From assembly GCF_000003815.2 (NCBI RefSeq), contig NC_049979.1, forward strand, positions 32,134,500 through 32,198,499: DNA of 64,000 nt. Reading direction: 5' to 3'. The position numbers and the translations under genes are program-made. The stretch comes from Branchiostoma floridae. Lineage: Eukaryota; Chordata; Leptocardii; Amphioxiformes; Branchiostomatidae. Under the pieces are notes generated by a model that worked only from the letters and a program-made list of their open reading frames with translations, was not told the DNA's origin and searched no databases. Positions 46,263 through 57,660 of the stretch are shown in pieces (positions within the stretch are counted from its first letter, which is position 1; every line of letters starts with the position of its first letter).

Positions 46263-48476
46263 CTCTAAAAAATTTTCATTACAAAATATGATTTAAATCT
46301 TACAGACGAGGGTTTTAAAAACCACACAGGTGCCTCAAAAGCGGATGATTTTATTCAAACATTACACTTTACATCTAACAGACACGGTTATTACAAACAC
46401 ACATGTTCCGGAAACAAAACAGAGGTTTTTCTCAAAACCTTAAACTTTATATCTTTCTCACACGGTTATTACAAACACACGGGTTTAAAAACAACGGAGG
46501 ATTTAAACCAAACGTTAGACTTTTAATCTTACAGACGAGGGTTTGAAAGACCAAACAGGTTCCGAGAAAAAATGGAGATTTTATTTTAAATTAAAATTTT
46601 AATCTTGCAGACACGGCTATAACAAACACACAGGACCGAAGAGAAAAAAAGAGGAGGATTTTCCCCAAACCTTGCACTTTGCATCTCGCAGACACGGCTT
46701 TTACCTACACATAGGTCACGAAAAAGACCCGGAGGATTTTTTTCTAAAGCATACATTTATAAATTACAGACACAGCGAAATTACAGAGAAAAAAAAATTT
46801 TGTCCAAACACTACACTTAACATTTTACAAACACACCGGCTTAAGCCTCAAACCCTCGTCTGTAAGATTTAAATTATATTTTGTAATGAAAATCCTGTTT
46901 TTTTTTTCTCAAAACATGTTTGCTTTTGAAAGCCGTGTCAGAAAGACGCTAAGTGTAAGGTTTTGGGAAAAATCCTCCTTTTTTAACCTAGGTGTTTCTA
47001 ATAGCTGTGACCGTCAGATTAAAACAGTAAAGTATGAATGAAATCCCCTTTTTTTCAGGGGAACTTGTGTGTTTGTAAAAGCCGTGTCTCTAAAATGTTT
47101 GTTGATTTTTTTTTACCTTGGAACCTGTGACTTTGTCATAGCCGTATCTGTATGATAAAAAATGTAAGGTTTGAAGAAAATTCATTGTTTTTTATCTTTG
47201 ATCCTGTTTGTTTGTAATAGCCGTGTCTGTAAGATGAAATGTGCAATCTTAAGTTAAAAAAACCCAGAGGATTTTCTCCAAATCTTGCATCATACACCTT
47301 ATTGTCTCAAACCTTACTTTTTTTTTAAAATCTTACAGACACGGCTTTTACAAACACACAAGTTCCCCTGAAAAAAAAAGAGGATTTAATTCATACTTTA
47401 CTGTTTTAATCTAACGGTCACACATGTTAAAAGAAGGAGGATTTTTCCCAAACCTTACACTTAATGTCTTTCTGACAGGGTTCTTAAAAGCAAACATGTT
47501 TTGAGAAAAAAAATACAGAATTTTCATTATAACTTATACTTATATACTTATACCTATACAAGGGTTTCATAAACACACAGGTTCCGAATACAAAACAGAG
47601 GATTTTCTCCATACCTTAAACTACACATCTTTCTGACACTTCCATTACAAACATACAGGGTTTGTGAAAAAACGAAGGATCTAAACCAAAAGTTAGACTT
47701 TTAACCTTAAAGACACGGGTTTTAAAAAAAACACAGGATCCGAGAAAAAACAGAGAATTTTTTTAAACATTGCACTTTTAATCTTACAGACACGGCTATA
47801 ACAAATACACAGGATCAAAGAGAACAAAAGTGGGTTTTCTCTAAACTTTTCATTTTCCGTCTAACACACGTATATTACAAACACACAGATTCCGAGAAAA
47901 AAACAACAATGGATTTTGTCCAAACACTACCCTTAACACTTTACAGACATGGCTATTACAAACACACAGTCTCGGAGAAAGAAAGAGGCTTTTCTCCAAA
48001 CCTTGCACATTACATCTCACAGACACGGCTTTTACCTACACATAGGTTCCGAAAAAGACCAGGAGGATTTTTCTCAATAAATACATTTCACATCATACAG
48101 AAAGAGCTATTACAAATAGACAGTTTCTGATAGAAAAAAAGGAGGATTTTGTCCAAACACTACACTTAACATTTTACAGAAACGGCTATTACAAACAAAT
48201 AGGCTGGGAGAAAAAACAGAGGATTTTTTTCAAATTTTGCACCTAACATCTTACAGACATATCTATTACAAAAACACCGTTATTTGAAAAACCAAACGAG
48301 TTTAACCAAACCTTGCATTATATATATTACCTTACTAACACTGCTATCACAAAACACGGATTTCGAGGAAAAAGACGGAGAATTTAAACGTTAGCCTTTT
48401 AATCTCACAGACAATGTTTTTTAAACCACACAGTTTGCGATAAGAAACGGACTATTTTTTTCTAAACATTGCACTT
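46263..48476 (+). repeat. Satellite block containing an inverted segment
   Basis: About 28 monomers, forward except for 46846-47247. Ends in the monomer ATTGCACTTTTAA, where a complete family A MITE is inserted at TTAA. Confidence 0.92.
46846..47247 (-). repeat. Inverted satellite segment, about 5 monomers
   Basis: The sequence here is the reverse complement of the satellite: T tracts instead of A tracts, GCCGTGTCTGTAAGAT in place of ATCTTACAGACACGGC, and AATCCTCCTTTTTT. Both edges carry CTTAAG (46840-46845 and 47248-47253), a self-complementary hexamer also found in forward monomers (CGGCTTAAGAAAAA). Confidence 0.93.
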
Positions 48477-49456
48477 TTAACCCTCAAACACCCGATTTGG
48501 GGTCCATTTGGACCCCAGGCGTAAATTTTTAAGTACCATTTAAACATTTTTTATCTCACTAAAAAATCCTTCCGTGAATTTGTCAACCAATATCTTTTAC
48601 ACCTTCTACTAAGTTTTTATGAAGATTGGTACATTACTGTGGAAGCTATAAAGAAAGTCCGTGATCAGTCCGTCTGGGGTCCAAACGGACCCCAGCCAAA
48701 AAGTGCAGGTTTTAAAACAAACTTTTGAGTCTAACTCCCTAACTACTTATTCTATCACTACCAAACTTTCAGAGAATAGTAAACTTGTACAAATAAATCC
48801 TCCTAAAAATTTCTGTGTCATCACCATATAATATGGCGATATCATGACGTCATTCAGCTTGTAAGGGCGGCCATCTTGGATTTTGACTAATGACGTCATG
48901 AAATTAGCATAAATTATAAATTTTGAATCATGAAAATAGCATTAAACTTCATAGAATTTTATTGTTTCTAAGAAAACAAGCATGGTTTACCAAAAAACCT
49001 TGTTTGAATCGAAATTGGAATTTTTTTGCAAAAATATGCCTGTCAGATATCCGTTGCCATGGCAACCCTAAATAATGATAAATTTACTTTATGGACAAAA
49101 ATATTTTGCTAACGATATTTTGTGATATATTACCAAGTTTCTTAGCTTAAGCACTAACCGTTCATGAGTTATACGACATAAAGCATGCTGAGGGCCTCAA
49201 AATTCCCCTCTCTGGTCAGAATGGGTTTAGTGCAAAACATGGTCCTTCTGATCTTTTGCATAAATTATGATAATGAGGAGAAATTAGCAACACCTTAACA
49301 TGTCAATATATTCCTCTTACATTGACGAAGCAATGTATGCACAATGATCACCGATAGGGATTGGAACTGAGATTTTATGAACAAAACAATTTGGGGTCCG
49401 TTTGGACCCCACTCGGTCATTTTAGTCGCAAAAAAGGTCGGGTGCTTGAGGGTTAA
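48477..49456 (+). mobile_element. Family A TTAA MITE, complete, in satellite
   Basis: TTAA-CCCTCAAACACCCGATTT to AAGGTCGGGTGCTTGAGGG-TTAA, 980 bp, the best full-length family A copy. Three hairpins GGGGTCC-NNNN-GGACCCC lie at 48499-48516, 48676-48693 and 49393-49410. The exact GTTGCCATGGCAAC is at 49053-49066. CCATCTTGGATTTT and ATGACGTCATGA are near 48869-48899. The flanks rejoin as CACTT-TTAA-TCTTACAG, identical to intact satellite. Non-coding. Confidence 0.95.
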
Positions 49457-50975
49457 TCTTACAGACACTGCTATAAAAAAACACACAGGATTTAAGAGGG
49501 AAACAGTAAGTTTTCTCCAAACTTTACATTTGCCATTTTACAGACAAGTATATTACAAACAAAAAGATTCCGATGAAAAAAAAAACAATCGATTTTCTCC
49601 AAACACTACACTTAATATTTTGCAGATATGGCTATTACAAACACACAGACTCGGGAGAAAAAATTAAGAAAAGCTTACAATTTGCACTTTAGACACGGTC
49701 ATTACTAACCCACAGCCTCAGAGAAAAAGAAAGGATTTTCTCCAAACTTTGCACTTTACAGCTCGCAGACACGGCTTTTACCTACACATAGGTTCCCCTA
49801 AAAAGACCCGGAGGATTTTCTCCAAAGCATTCATTCATCTTACAGACAGAGCTATTACAAACACAGAGTTCTTGAAAGAAAAAAAAACGTCGGATATTGT
49901 CCAAACACTACATTTAACATTTTTACAGACTTGGCTATTACAAACACATAGGCTGGGACAAAAAAAGCAAAGGATTTTCTCCATACCTTGCATTAAACAT
50001 GTCACGCTTTTTACAAATACACAGGTTCTGAGAAAAAAACGGAGGATTCAACTCAAATATATGATCTTACAAACATGACGTTTAACCCTATCCAGACAAG
50101 GCTCTTACAAACACACGACTTCCAAAAGAAAAACAAAGGGTTTTCTCCAAACATTACTCTTATAATCTTATAATCTTACAGTCACGGCTGTTAGAAACAC
50201 ATAGGTTTTGAGGAAAAAAATTACGATATTCTCTAGACATAAAATTTTACATCTTACAGACACTGCTTTTATAGACACACAGAGAAAAAAAACGAGAAGA
50301 ATATCCAAACCTTACACTTTAATCTCAAAGACACCGCTTCTAGAAATACACAGGTTTTGAGATAAAAACAGAGGAATTTCTCCAAACCTTACACATTATA
50401 TCTTACAGACACGAAATTTCTTGAAACTTTACTATTTACATTCTAAAGACACGGCTTTTACAAACTCACAGGTTCCGAGAAAAACGGAGGATTTTTTTTT
50501 CCAAACATTGCAATTTTTAAATCTTACAGACAGGTTGTATCAAAACAGTACACTTTGAATGTTACAGACACGGCTTTTACAATCTCACAAGATCCAAAGA
50601 AAAAGCAGACGATTTTCTCCAAACATTAAACCTTATACTTTATATCTTACAGTCACGGCTACTACTCACACACAGGTTCCGAGGGAACAACTGAGGATTT
50701 TCTCTAAACCTAACATTTTACATCTTACAGACATAGCTATTACAAACACACAGGCTCGGAGAAAAAACACATGGTTTTCTCCAAACCTTACACTTTACAG
50801 ACACGGCTATTGAAAACGAACCTGCTTTAAGAAAAAAAGACGATTTTCTCCAAACCTTGCACTTTACATCTTACAAACACGGCTATTACTCACATATTGG
50901 TTCCAAAAATAAAACGGCAGAATTATTCAAACTGTAAAATTTACATCTTACATTTACAGCTATCACGAACACACA
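49457..50975 (+). repeat. Satellite block, right end of the array
   Basis: About 19 monomers, increasingly diverged toward the right, ending near GAACACACAGGTCATCTCAC. The decay toward the edge is typical of satellite borders. Confidence 0.9.
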
Positions 50976-51397
50976 GGTCATCTCACGAGTTTGCCAAGTA
51001 AGTTGCCAACTAATTCTGGGAAAAAAATGGTAATAGCTCCTGACATATACCGCGGTATCCGTCGGTAACGGATGCTGAAGATGCGGTTTTTTTACGGATT
51101 CTAACAGGTCCTCTTTCCGTATCTACTAGGAATAACTTTGCCTCGAAGAACAAATTAAGCTGTTTCCACAAAGTAAGAGCACCAATGACATCTGATTTTT
51201 TAAATATGGTCCGATTAGATTTTCTGACAGTGACAAATAAAGTGACAAACACATGCCAGACTGTTATTTTGTCTCAGAAGGCCAGATCAATTCTAACTGA
51301 CAAGCATTCTACATGTAAAATGTAAAAAAATAATTCTGCACCCCATTAGGTTTGGTCGATACAAAAAATCGGAATTCTTTGACAATGTCGTATTTTT
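50976..51397. other. Array border, no gene seen
   Basis: Low-copy AT-rich sequence. A segment with AACAAATTAAGCT and TGACAAATAAAGTGACAAAC recurs in weaker form near 53070 and 53150. Confidence 0.45.
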
Positions 51398-51790
51398 ACA
51401 CATCCAAAAATGTTTTTGTCTTGTTCATCTTGTTTTTGTTTTCTCACAGAAAATTTATCTTCTAGGAAGAAAATTGTTTTGTTCCCAAGAAATCTTAGAA
51501 AAACGTGTCCATGGGGAAAGCAAATTTTGCTTGAATTTTTGAGACATTTTTGAGATTAGTATTTTTACACCAAGAATACTTTTGTTACGTCAAGAGCAAA
51601 AATTACTGTATTTCTTAAGAGTTATAAAAAATTAATTTTTTTCTTGCATCATAAGAAAAAACAAGAAGATTTTGCTTAAAGTAGTTCCAGAAAATTCTAA
51701 GGTGTGAAAATCTTTCAGAAAAATATTTTTTTGGAGTTTCTTGTTTTGCTCGAATATTTCATCTTGGCAGTGTAGGATTTTGGCAGTGTA
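51398..51790. mobile_element. TA-flanked MITE, family F, copy 1
   Basis: Left end TA-CACATCCAAAAATG, right end TTGGCAGTG-TA (twice, at about 51778 and 51790). The interior has the shared TTGTTTTTGTTTTCTCACAG and AGAAATCTTAGAAAAACGTG segments. TA flanks and CACTGCC-type ends suggest a Tc1/mariner-like non-autonomous element. Confidence 0.75.
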
Positions 51791-51913
51791 GGAAAAATAT
51801 TATGTTTGTGTTAAATGAACAAAATAAGCATTATTGGCAACTAAAGTGCATGTATGGTGTCAGAAAATTATTATGCGCATCTTAGGCCAATTCAAAGAAT
51901 ATGCGATACCTAT

Positions 51914-52390
51914 ACAGTACCAAAATGTTTTTTTCCTGTCTATCTTGTTTTTCTTCCTCACGGAAAATTTATCTTTCAGGAAAAAAATTATTCTGTCCCC
52001 AAGAAATCTTAGATAAACATACTTGTCCATGGTAAAAGCAAATTTTTGCTTGAAGTTATGAAATTCATATTCTTACACCGAGAATACTTTTCTTACATCA
52101 AGAGCAAACATTTTTGAATTTTTTTAAGAGTTATAAAAAAGCAAGCATAAGAAAAAAACAAGAATATTTTGCTTAAAGTTTTAGAACATTCTTAGGTGTG
52201 AAAATATTTCGAAATAATTTTCTTCACCAAAGAAGAAAATTGCTCTTCGCGTGAGAATTAAGATTTTTTTGCAGTTTCTTGTTTTGCTTGAATTTTATTC
52301 TACATTTTCTTCTTGCAAGAATATTTTACTTCATATAAGAATTATCCATGGTGTAAGGAAAACAAGCAAAAATCATTTTTGGTAGTGTAC
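51914..52390. mobile_element. TA-flanked MITE, family F, copy 2
   Basis: TA-CAGTACCAAAATG at the left, CATTTTTGGTAGTG-TA at the right. The interior matches copy 1 (TATCTTGTTTTTCTTCCTCA, CCAAGAAATCTTAGATAAAC, then the CAAGAATATTTTGCTTAAAG segment). Confidence 0.8.
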
Positions 52391-52557
52391 TAACTTTTAA
52401 AAAATCCATTCTTGCAGAGATTAGGAAATTAAGGAGAATTAAGTAAATTAAGCTTCAATGAAAATAAAGCTGCACATAAGATGTGGGGAAAAATTCGCTC
52501 CCAATAAAGTTGGTATTAAGAGAATTAGACCTAAATTCGCGAAATCTGATGTCTAAA

Positions 52558-52730
52558 ACACTGCCAAAAATGCTTTTTCTTGTTTATCTTGTTTTGTTTC
52601 CTCACAAAATTTATCTTCCAGAAAGAAAATTCGTCTGTCCCCTAGAAATCTTAGAAAAATGTACTTGTCCGTGGGGCAAACAAAGGTTTGCTTGCTAAGT
52701 TTTTGAGAGAATTCGAGATTTGTTTTCTTG
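52558..52730. mobile_element. Family F MITE, left half (copy 3)
   Basis: CACTGCCAAAAATGCTTTTT start followed by the usual left interior, up to the point where copy 4 begins. The right half is missing. Confidence 0.75.
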
Positions 52731-53050
52731 TACTTCCAAAAATGCTTTTTCTTGTTTATCTTGTTTTGCTTTCTCACAGAAAAGTTAATTTCCAGGAAGA
52801 AAAAAAAATCTTGCAGTTCTTAAGAGTTTAATCTGGTTAGAAAAAAAACAAGAATCTCTAGGATTGTTTTCTTGCATTAAAAGAAAAAAAAGAAGATTTT
52901 TGCTTCAATCTCTAGAATTTTTTTGTAGTTTCTCGTTTTGCTTGAATTTTACTCAACGTTTCATTCCTACAGAAATATTTTTTTTTTTCATATGAGAATT
53001 GTCAAAGGTGGAAAGCAAAATGAGAAAAAAAAACATTTTTTGGGCAGTGT
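52731..53050. mobile_element. Family F MITE, copy 4
   Basis: TA-CTTCCAAAAATGCTTTTT at the left, TTTTTTGGGCAGTG-TA at the right. It starts directly in copy 3, so it is either nested in it or joined to it. Confidence 0.75.
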
Positions 53051-54681
53051 AGATCTTCTGGTCTGAGAAGAGCAAATTAAGCTTTAATGACGAGCAAGGT
53101 AAATATATCGTGTCAGAATATCTTTGCGAAAAAAACTGTCCCTACCTCGGAACGGCAAATTAAGCTTAAGTGACAAGCAATGCAAATATAAGGATACTCA
53201 TGTTAACTGTTAAATTTTGAAAAAAAAAAAACTGCTGAGATTGGAAAGGCTTCGAGAATAAACACAATCGAACAGTTATAACTTGATAAGAGTCGTCAAT
53301 GCAATGGGTATAGAATAGAACAGCACACAACTGCCGTCACCAAACTTATGTTCATACAATACACAAATTCACCAAGGCTAAGAAATGTAAAAATTCTTCA
53401 TTGCGTCAAATCCTCGCCTCTCAAAAAACAAGACCATTGTATACCCAGAAGCTACACCTTGAAGTTCTGCTGTACTACAAAGAAACCCCGCTAGAGGGCC
53501 TTCAGACCGTCGAGATCTCTAGCTTCGCAAGACAAACCCTAAATAGTGAAGACTTTGTAGCACTACAAGGCCAAACATGAAGGTTTTTAAATAAATACCT
53601 TTAGTCTAACAAATGCAAATTATTGCAACTATATTGCATACGATAGAATACACAGTAAATATAATATTCTGCCATATGTACGGTCTAGCTTGTTTTACTG
53701 ACGTTATGTATCCTTCAGTACATTTCTGACGATGTGCCTTGATCTCTACCTTCTTCTATAGGGATTTGGTACGTTATTCAAGACAGCATCCTTTCGTTTA
53801 TCAATAATGTTATAAACCCTTAACTTTATCGTCAGGAAGCCAATTTCCTTACTTTAACGTCACATGCGCTAGTTATATAGGCCTTGTTACATCGGACCTA
53901 TTTGAACATATTATCCTTACGTTACCAGAAGTTATCTGTACTTACATAGAAACAAGGGATGACAAGCGAAAAAGTGGAAACTTTACTTTAGCATGATTTA
54001 GTATCACAGATATTTCATTTTATGGACAGAATTATCTGCATAACAGAGATGAATTAACTGCAATGGAACTAAAAATGCGTTGCAGGATTTTAAAGGAAAT
54101 TTTCCACGACAAGCAACGAGACGAAATGTTTGCGGTTCTCTGTTAATTATGCACCATCTGAATTGTTTACAATGGCACAGATTATCTTTTTTTTGACCAG
54201 AACTATGTTGAAAAGGGACAAAAATTTGTACAGAAATTAGATCTAAAGCGTTAAGGCTTGAGTATTTGCCAAAAACATTTAAAATGTAAATACAATAATG
54301 TATAAATGAGTTGATATAAATTACATTTAGAAAAATGTTTGGTCTTTATGATGTAATTAAAAAAGGGTTTTCTAGCTAGCTCTTATTGAAATTTGCGCTG
54401 TCTATCTATACTTTGCATCAGGCTTACGGTCAATATTAATCTTATAATCTAACTATCTACTAAATCTAACAGTCTATAGGCTTTTCATATTTGGTGGGCT
54501 TTGTTCACATCTTTATCATTGGATAAGCCGGGTGTTTACTGCAACGCGCCATTCCACCCACTGGTTTTTACATGGTGTCTGTACACTGTTCTTTTTGTTT
54601 TAACCTTAAAACTGTAGTATTTTTTTTGAGCCGGTATAGATTTAAAAGGTCTAACGGTCATTATCTACATCTTATTAACAG
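53051..54681. other. No recognisable gene
   Basis: AT-rich low-copy sequence. No ORF with recognisable domains, no RNA gene and no strong repeat structure seen. Confidence 0.45.
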
Positions 54682-55612
54682 TAAGTTAGTAACACACACA
54701 CTCCATCCATGCTATTTGTTATTGTAATAGAACGTAGTAGTATACTTGTACATTTCAGTTCACTTTTGACAAAGGAGAGGACTGTTTTGACTACATAAGT
54801 TAACCTTAACCGGAAAGCAATACTATCCTTATGGATTAACTAGTGAGGAGTTGTAGTAAATGTGGTATGGGACGAAAATAAGTGACGGCTTAGCTTTTGT
54901 AGTCCGTCGTTTCCTTCAAAAATACATGTAATGTGATTAGGTTAGGTTAGTAACACATACACCCTCCCACCGTGCTAATTGTCATTGTAATAGAACGTGG
55001 TAGTATACTTGTACAATTCAGTAAAGTTCACTGTTGACAAAGGAGAGGACTGTTTTAGACCGTTTTAACTACCCAAGATAACCTAACTACAAAGCAATAA
55101 TATCCGCAGGGATCGACTAGTGAGGAGTTATAGTAAATGTTGTAGGAGTCGAAAAGAAGTGATAGCTTAACTTTAAACGTCCGCCGTTTCCTTTGAATCT
55201 AAATGTAATGTGATTGGGTTAGGTTAGTAACACATATCCTCCCACCGTGCTATTTGTTATTGTAATAGAACGTGGTAGCATACTTGTACAATTCATTTCA
55301 GTACATTGTTGACAAAGGAGAGGACTGTTTTTTTTTTTTAAGTAACTACGATAACCTTAACTGGAAAGCAATACTATCCGCAGGGATTAACTAGTAAAGG
55401 ACTTATAGTAACTGTGGTGAGGGACGAAAATAAGTGACGGCTTACCTTTGATGGTCGGTCGTTTCCTTTAAAAATACATGTAATGTGATTAGGTTAGGTT
55501 AGGTTAGTACCACACACCCTCCATTCATTTCATTTGTAACTGTCAATAAACGTGGTTGTATACTTGTACATTTCATTTTAGTCCACTTTTGACAGCGGCG
55601 GGCACTGCTTTT
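54682..55612. repeat. Tandem repeat, unit about 270 bp, 3.3 copies
   Basis: Landmark GTTAGTAACACACAC... recurs near 54687, 54948, 55225 and (as GTACCACAC) 55506, spacings of about 261, 277 and 281 bp. Each unit also has TAGAACGTGGTAGTATACTT, TTGACAAAGGAGAGGACTG, GCAATACTATCCGCAGGGAT and ACATGTAATGTGATTAGG in the same order. Units differ by substitutions and small indels. Confidence 0.92.
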
Positions 55613-55628
55613 TTTAATGTATCTAAGG

Positions 55629-55833
55629 ATAAGCTAGTAACACACACACACACTCCCGTCACCCCCCGTACTATCAGTGATAATGCTAGGCTAGTAACAC
55701 ACACACTCCCGTCACCCCCGTACTATCAGTGATAAGGCTAAGCTAGTAACACATATACTCCCGTTACCCCCGTACTATTAGTGATAAGTCTAAGCTAGTA
55801 ACACACACACTCCCGTCACCACCGTGCTATCAG
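55629..55833. repeat. Tandem repeat, unit about 55 bp, 4 copies
   Basis: AAGCTAGTAACACACACACT, CCCGTCACC and CCGTACTATCAGTGATAA in the same order, starting near 55632, 55690, 55742 and 55796. It adjoins the 270-bp repeat and shares its TAGTAACACAC lead, so it may have arisen from it. Confidence 0.92.
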
Positions 55834-56998
55834 ATATTTTGACTGAACATTGCAGACTAGTTACACATTGTCTAAACTTGTTCAGCGTCGTAAATTGATA
55901 AATAGGTGCGTTGTTTAATGTCAGTTTCCTGTTGTAAGCCGACAAAGGAGGCGACTACCAAAGAGACCGTTTTCAAAAAGTACCTAATATAACCTAAACT
56001 TAAACTTTTCTGTACCAGTATATATCATTTACAATTAGTACGTTATGGTAAGTTAGTGTGGCAGTACCGTTATACATCGTTAAATTAGTTCAGCATCGTA
56101 AATGTGCAAAGCAGGACGGTGCTTCAGAGTTCATTGTTGTAAATTGACGATGTAGAAGACAGGAAATCTGTTAATCGAGTGAAGAGATCACTGCACGCAT
56201 TTAAGTTTAAATCATACATTAACAGCTATATTGTTGATCCTGGCTTTCCTATGATCAAGATGTAAAGAAAAATGACAAGAACCCACCTTGTAAAACAGCT
56301 AAATATTCCAAACATCTGAGGATCGAGTAGCAGTGTGCTACGTGGCGATGTACTGACAAACTACTTTGTGTGACGGTTGGTGGCCTTTAACTTTTCTGTG
56401 ACGCTTCCTTATGCAGACAATGGTGTCATTATGAAGTTACACCACGCCCAGTAATCTGATCTTAAATCATAATCTAATGGCTAATTTCTGTGACTTAAGC
56501 TGTCAAATTGCTGTATATTTAGACACTACTGAAAACGATGATTATGAGTATCAACTTCGCAATAACACTAGAGCAATAAGTTTAATCCAGTCATTTTAGG
56601 CGAAAATCTCTAAACATAAAGACAAGGTCATTGGGTCACGTGGTGAGTCATCCATGCGAACAGCTCGGTGCACGCTGACATTTCACGATAACATCGGTCA
56701 CCAACAGAGCGCTGCATTGCGCAATGACCTGTTAAGTGTTTTCTCCTAACAATGAGTGAAATTTTATGTGTTGAGAATAGGGATATATGGCTCAAGAAGT
56801 TCTTTATGGTCAAATTTACTGTGCACAAAATGTTATTCATAGAAAAATAAGATGTGTGAAGGAACCTCCTTAGTGATGATGAAGGTGACGCTATTGATTG
56901 ACATACCGCACACTGTCACCTGAGCCCGGCACATCAACATAATGTTTGTCACAAATCTTGTTACGCGACGATGTGAAATAGTGTCCTGTTTACTTACC
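55834..56998. other. No recognisable gene
   Basis: Low-copy sequence downstream of the minus-strand exon at 56999-57449, so probably intron if that exon is real. The minus ORF 56628-56840 has no supporting splice sites. Confidence 0.4.
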
Positions 56999-57449
56999 AG
57001 GAATCCTTGAAGGTAGACCAGTGATGATTCTGTTGGTCATCCTCACATGCACACCTCCCCAAGCTGACCCGGTTGAGGTCGGGACTGACCACCATTTCCT
57101 CAGTACTACTATTCCTTCACCAGTAAAGACACAGTTGTCATCTTGCAGAATGTCACTCAGTCTGATATTGCTTGGGTAAGGGATTGTAACTGTTCGCAAG
57201 GTTTCTATGGATAGCACGCCTTTTTTTCTTCTGGCAATTTTATCCAACATAATATATCTATGTATATAGGAGTCAGCAAAGGGTTCGCCTCCCCAAAACT
57301 TGGACTCGGTTATCGAATAAATGAATTGTAACTCTGCTTTGGGAATAATGATGATCACGAAAATATGAACATTATTTTCCTCCAAACACATTCCACTGAA
57401 GATGTGCATGAAATAATTGTATACCGCGCTGAGCTGAATATTTGACACT
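56999..57449 (-). CDS. Possible internal coding exon, function unknown
   Basis: About 150 codons open on the minus strand without an ATG at its start. The right border is a possible acceptor (TTCTAAGCTATAG), preceded by an in-frame TAA. The left border is a strong donor (ATTCCTG/gtaagtaaac, phase 1). The translation has mixed, protein-like composition (MCLEENNVHIFVIIIIPKAE, KFWGGEPFADSYIHRYIMLD, NCVFTGEGIVVLRKWW, GGVHVRMTNRIITGLPSRIP). I do not recognise a family. G+C is a little higher than the flanks. An open stretch of this length could occur by chance here, so the donor site is the main support. Confidence 0.4.
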
Positions 57450-57559
57450 ATAGCTTAGAAATTTTAAACCCATTTACATGAACAGGCCCGGTGTTTGTTC
57501 AAAAAGAATACCATGCTAGTGATTTAGGTATCTAATATTGTGATTATTTTTTTAAAGCG

Positions 57560-57660
57560 TGTGCACTTGGTAATTAAACCAATTTCCTAACGCCACTCAG
57601 TTTTAAATTAGCACCTAGTTTTGGTTAGAGACGTGATTTTGATGGTGAGTCAATGGGAAA
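57560..57660 (+). mobile_element. Degenerate SINE fragment
   Basis: TTTCCTAACGCCACTCAG, then TTAGCACCTAGTTTTGGTTA and GAGACG, matching the core of the SINE at 62108-62345 (TTTCCTCACTTCACTCAGG, AGTACCTGGCTTCGGTTAGG). The tRNA-like head is missing. Confidence 0.6.

Noticed and set aside
49295-49486. 63-codon ORF at the right end of a family A MITE as a transposase remnant
   Set aside because: It consists of terminal-repeat and hairpin sequence and has no DDD-type transposase motif.
17892-50813. Dozens of ORFs of 60-140 codons on both strands of the satellite
   Set aside because: They follow from a 78-bp period divisible by three and A-rich sequence. They occur in several frames and on both strands, and start at arbitrary monomers.
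55484-55506. GGTTAGGTTAGG telomere-like run
   Set aside because: Only about three units, part of the 270-bp tandem repeat. Not a telomere.
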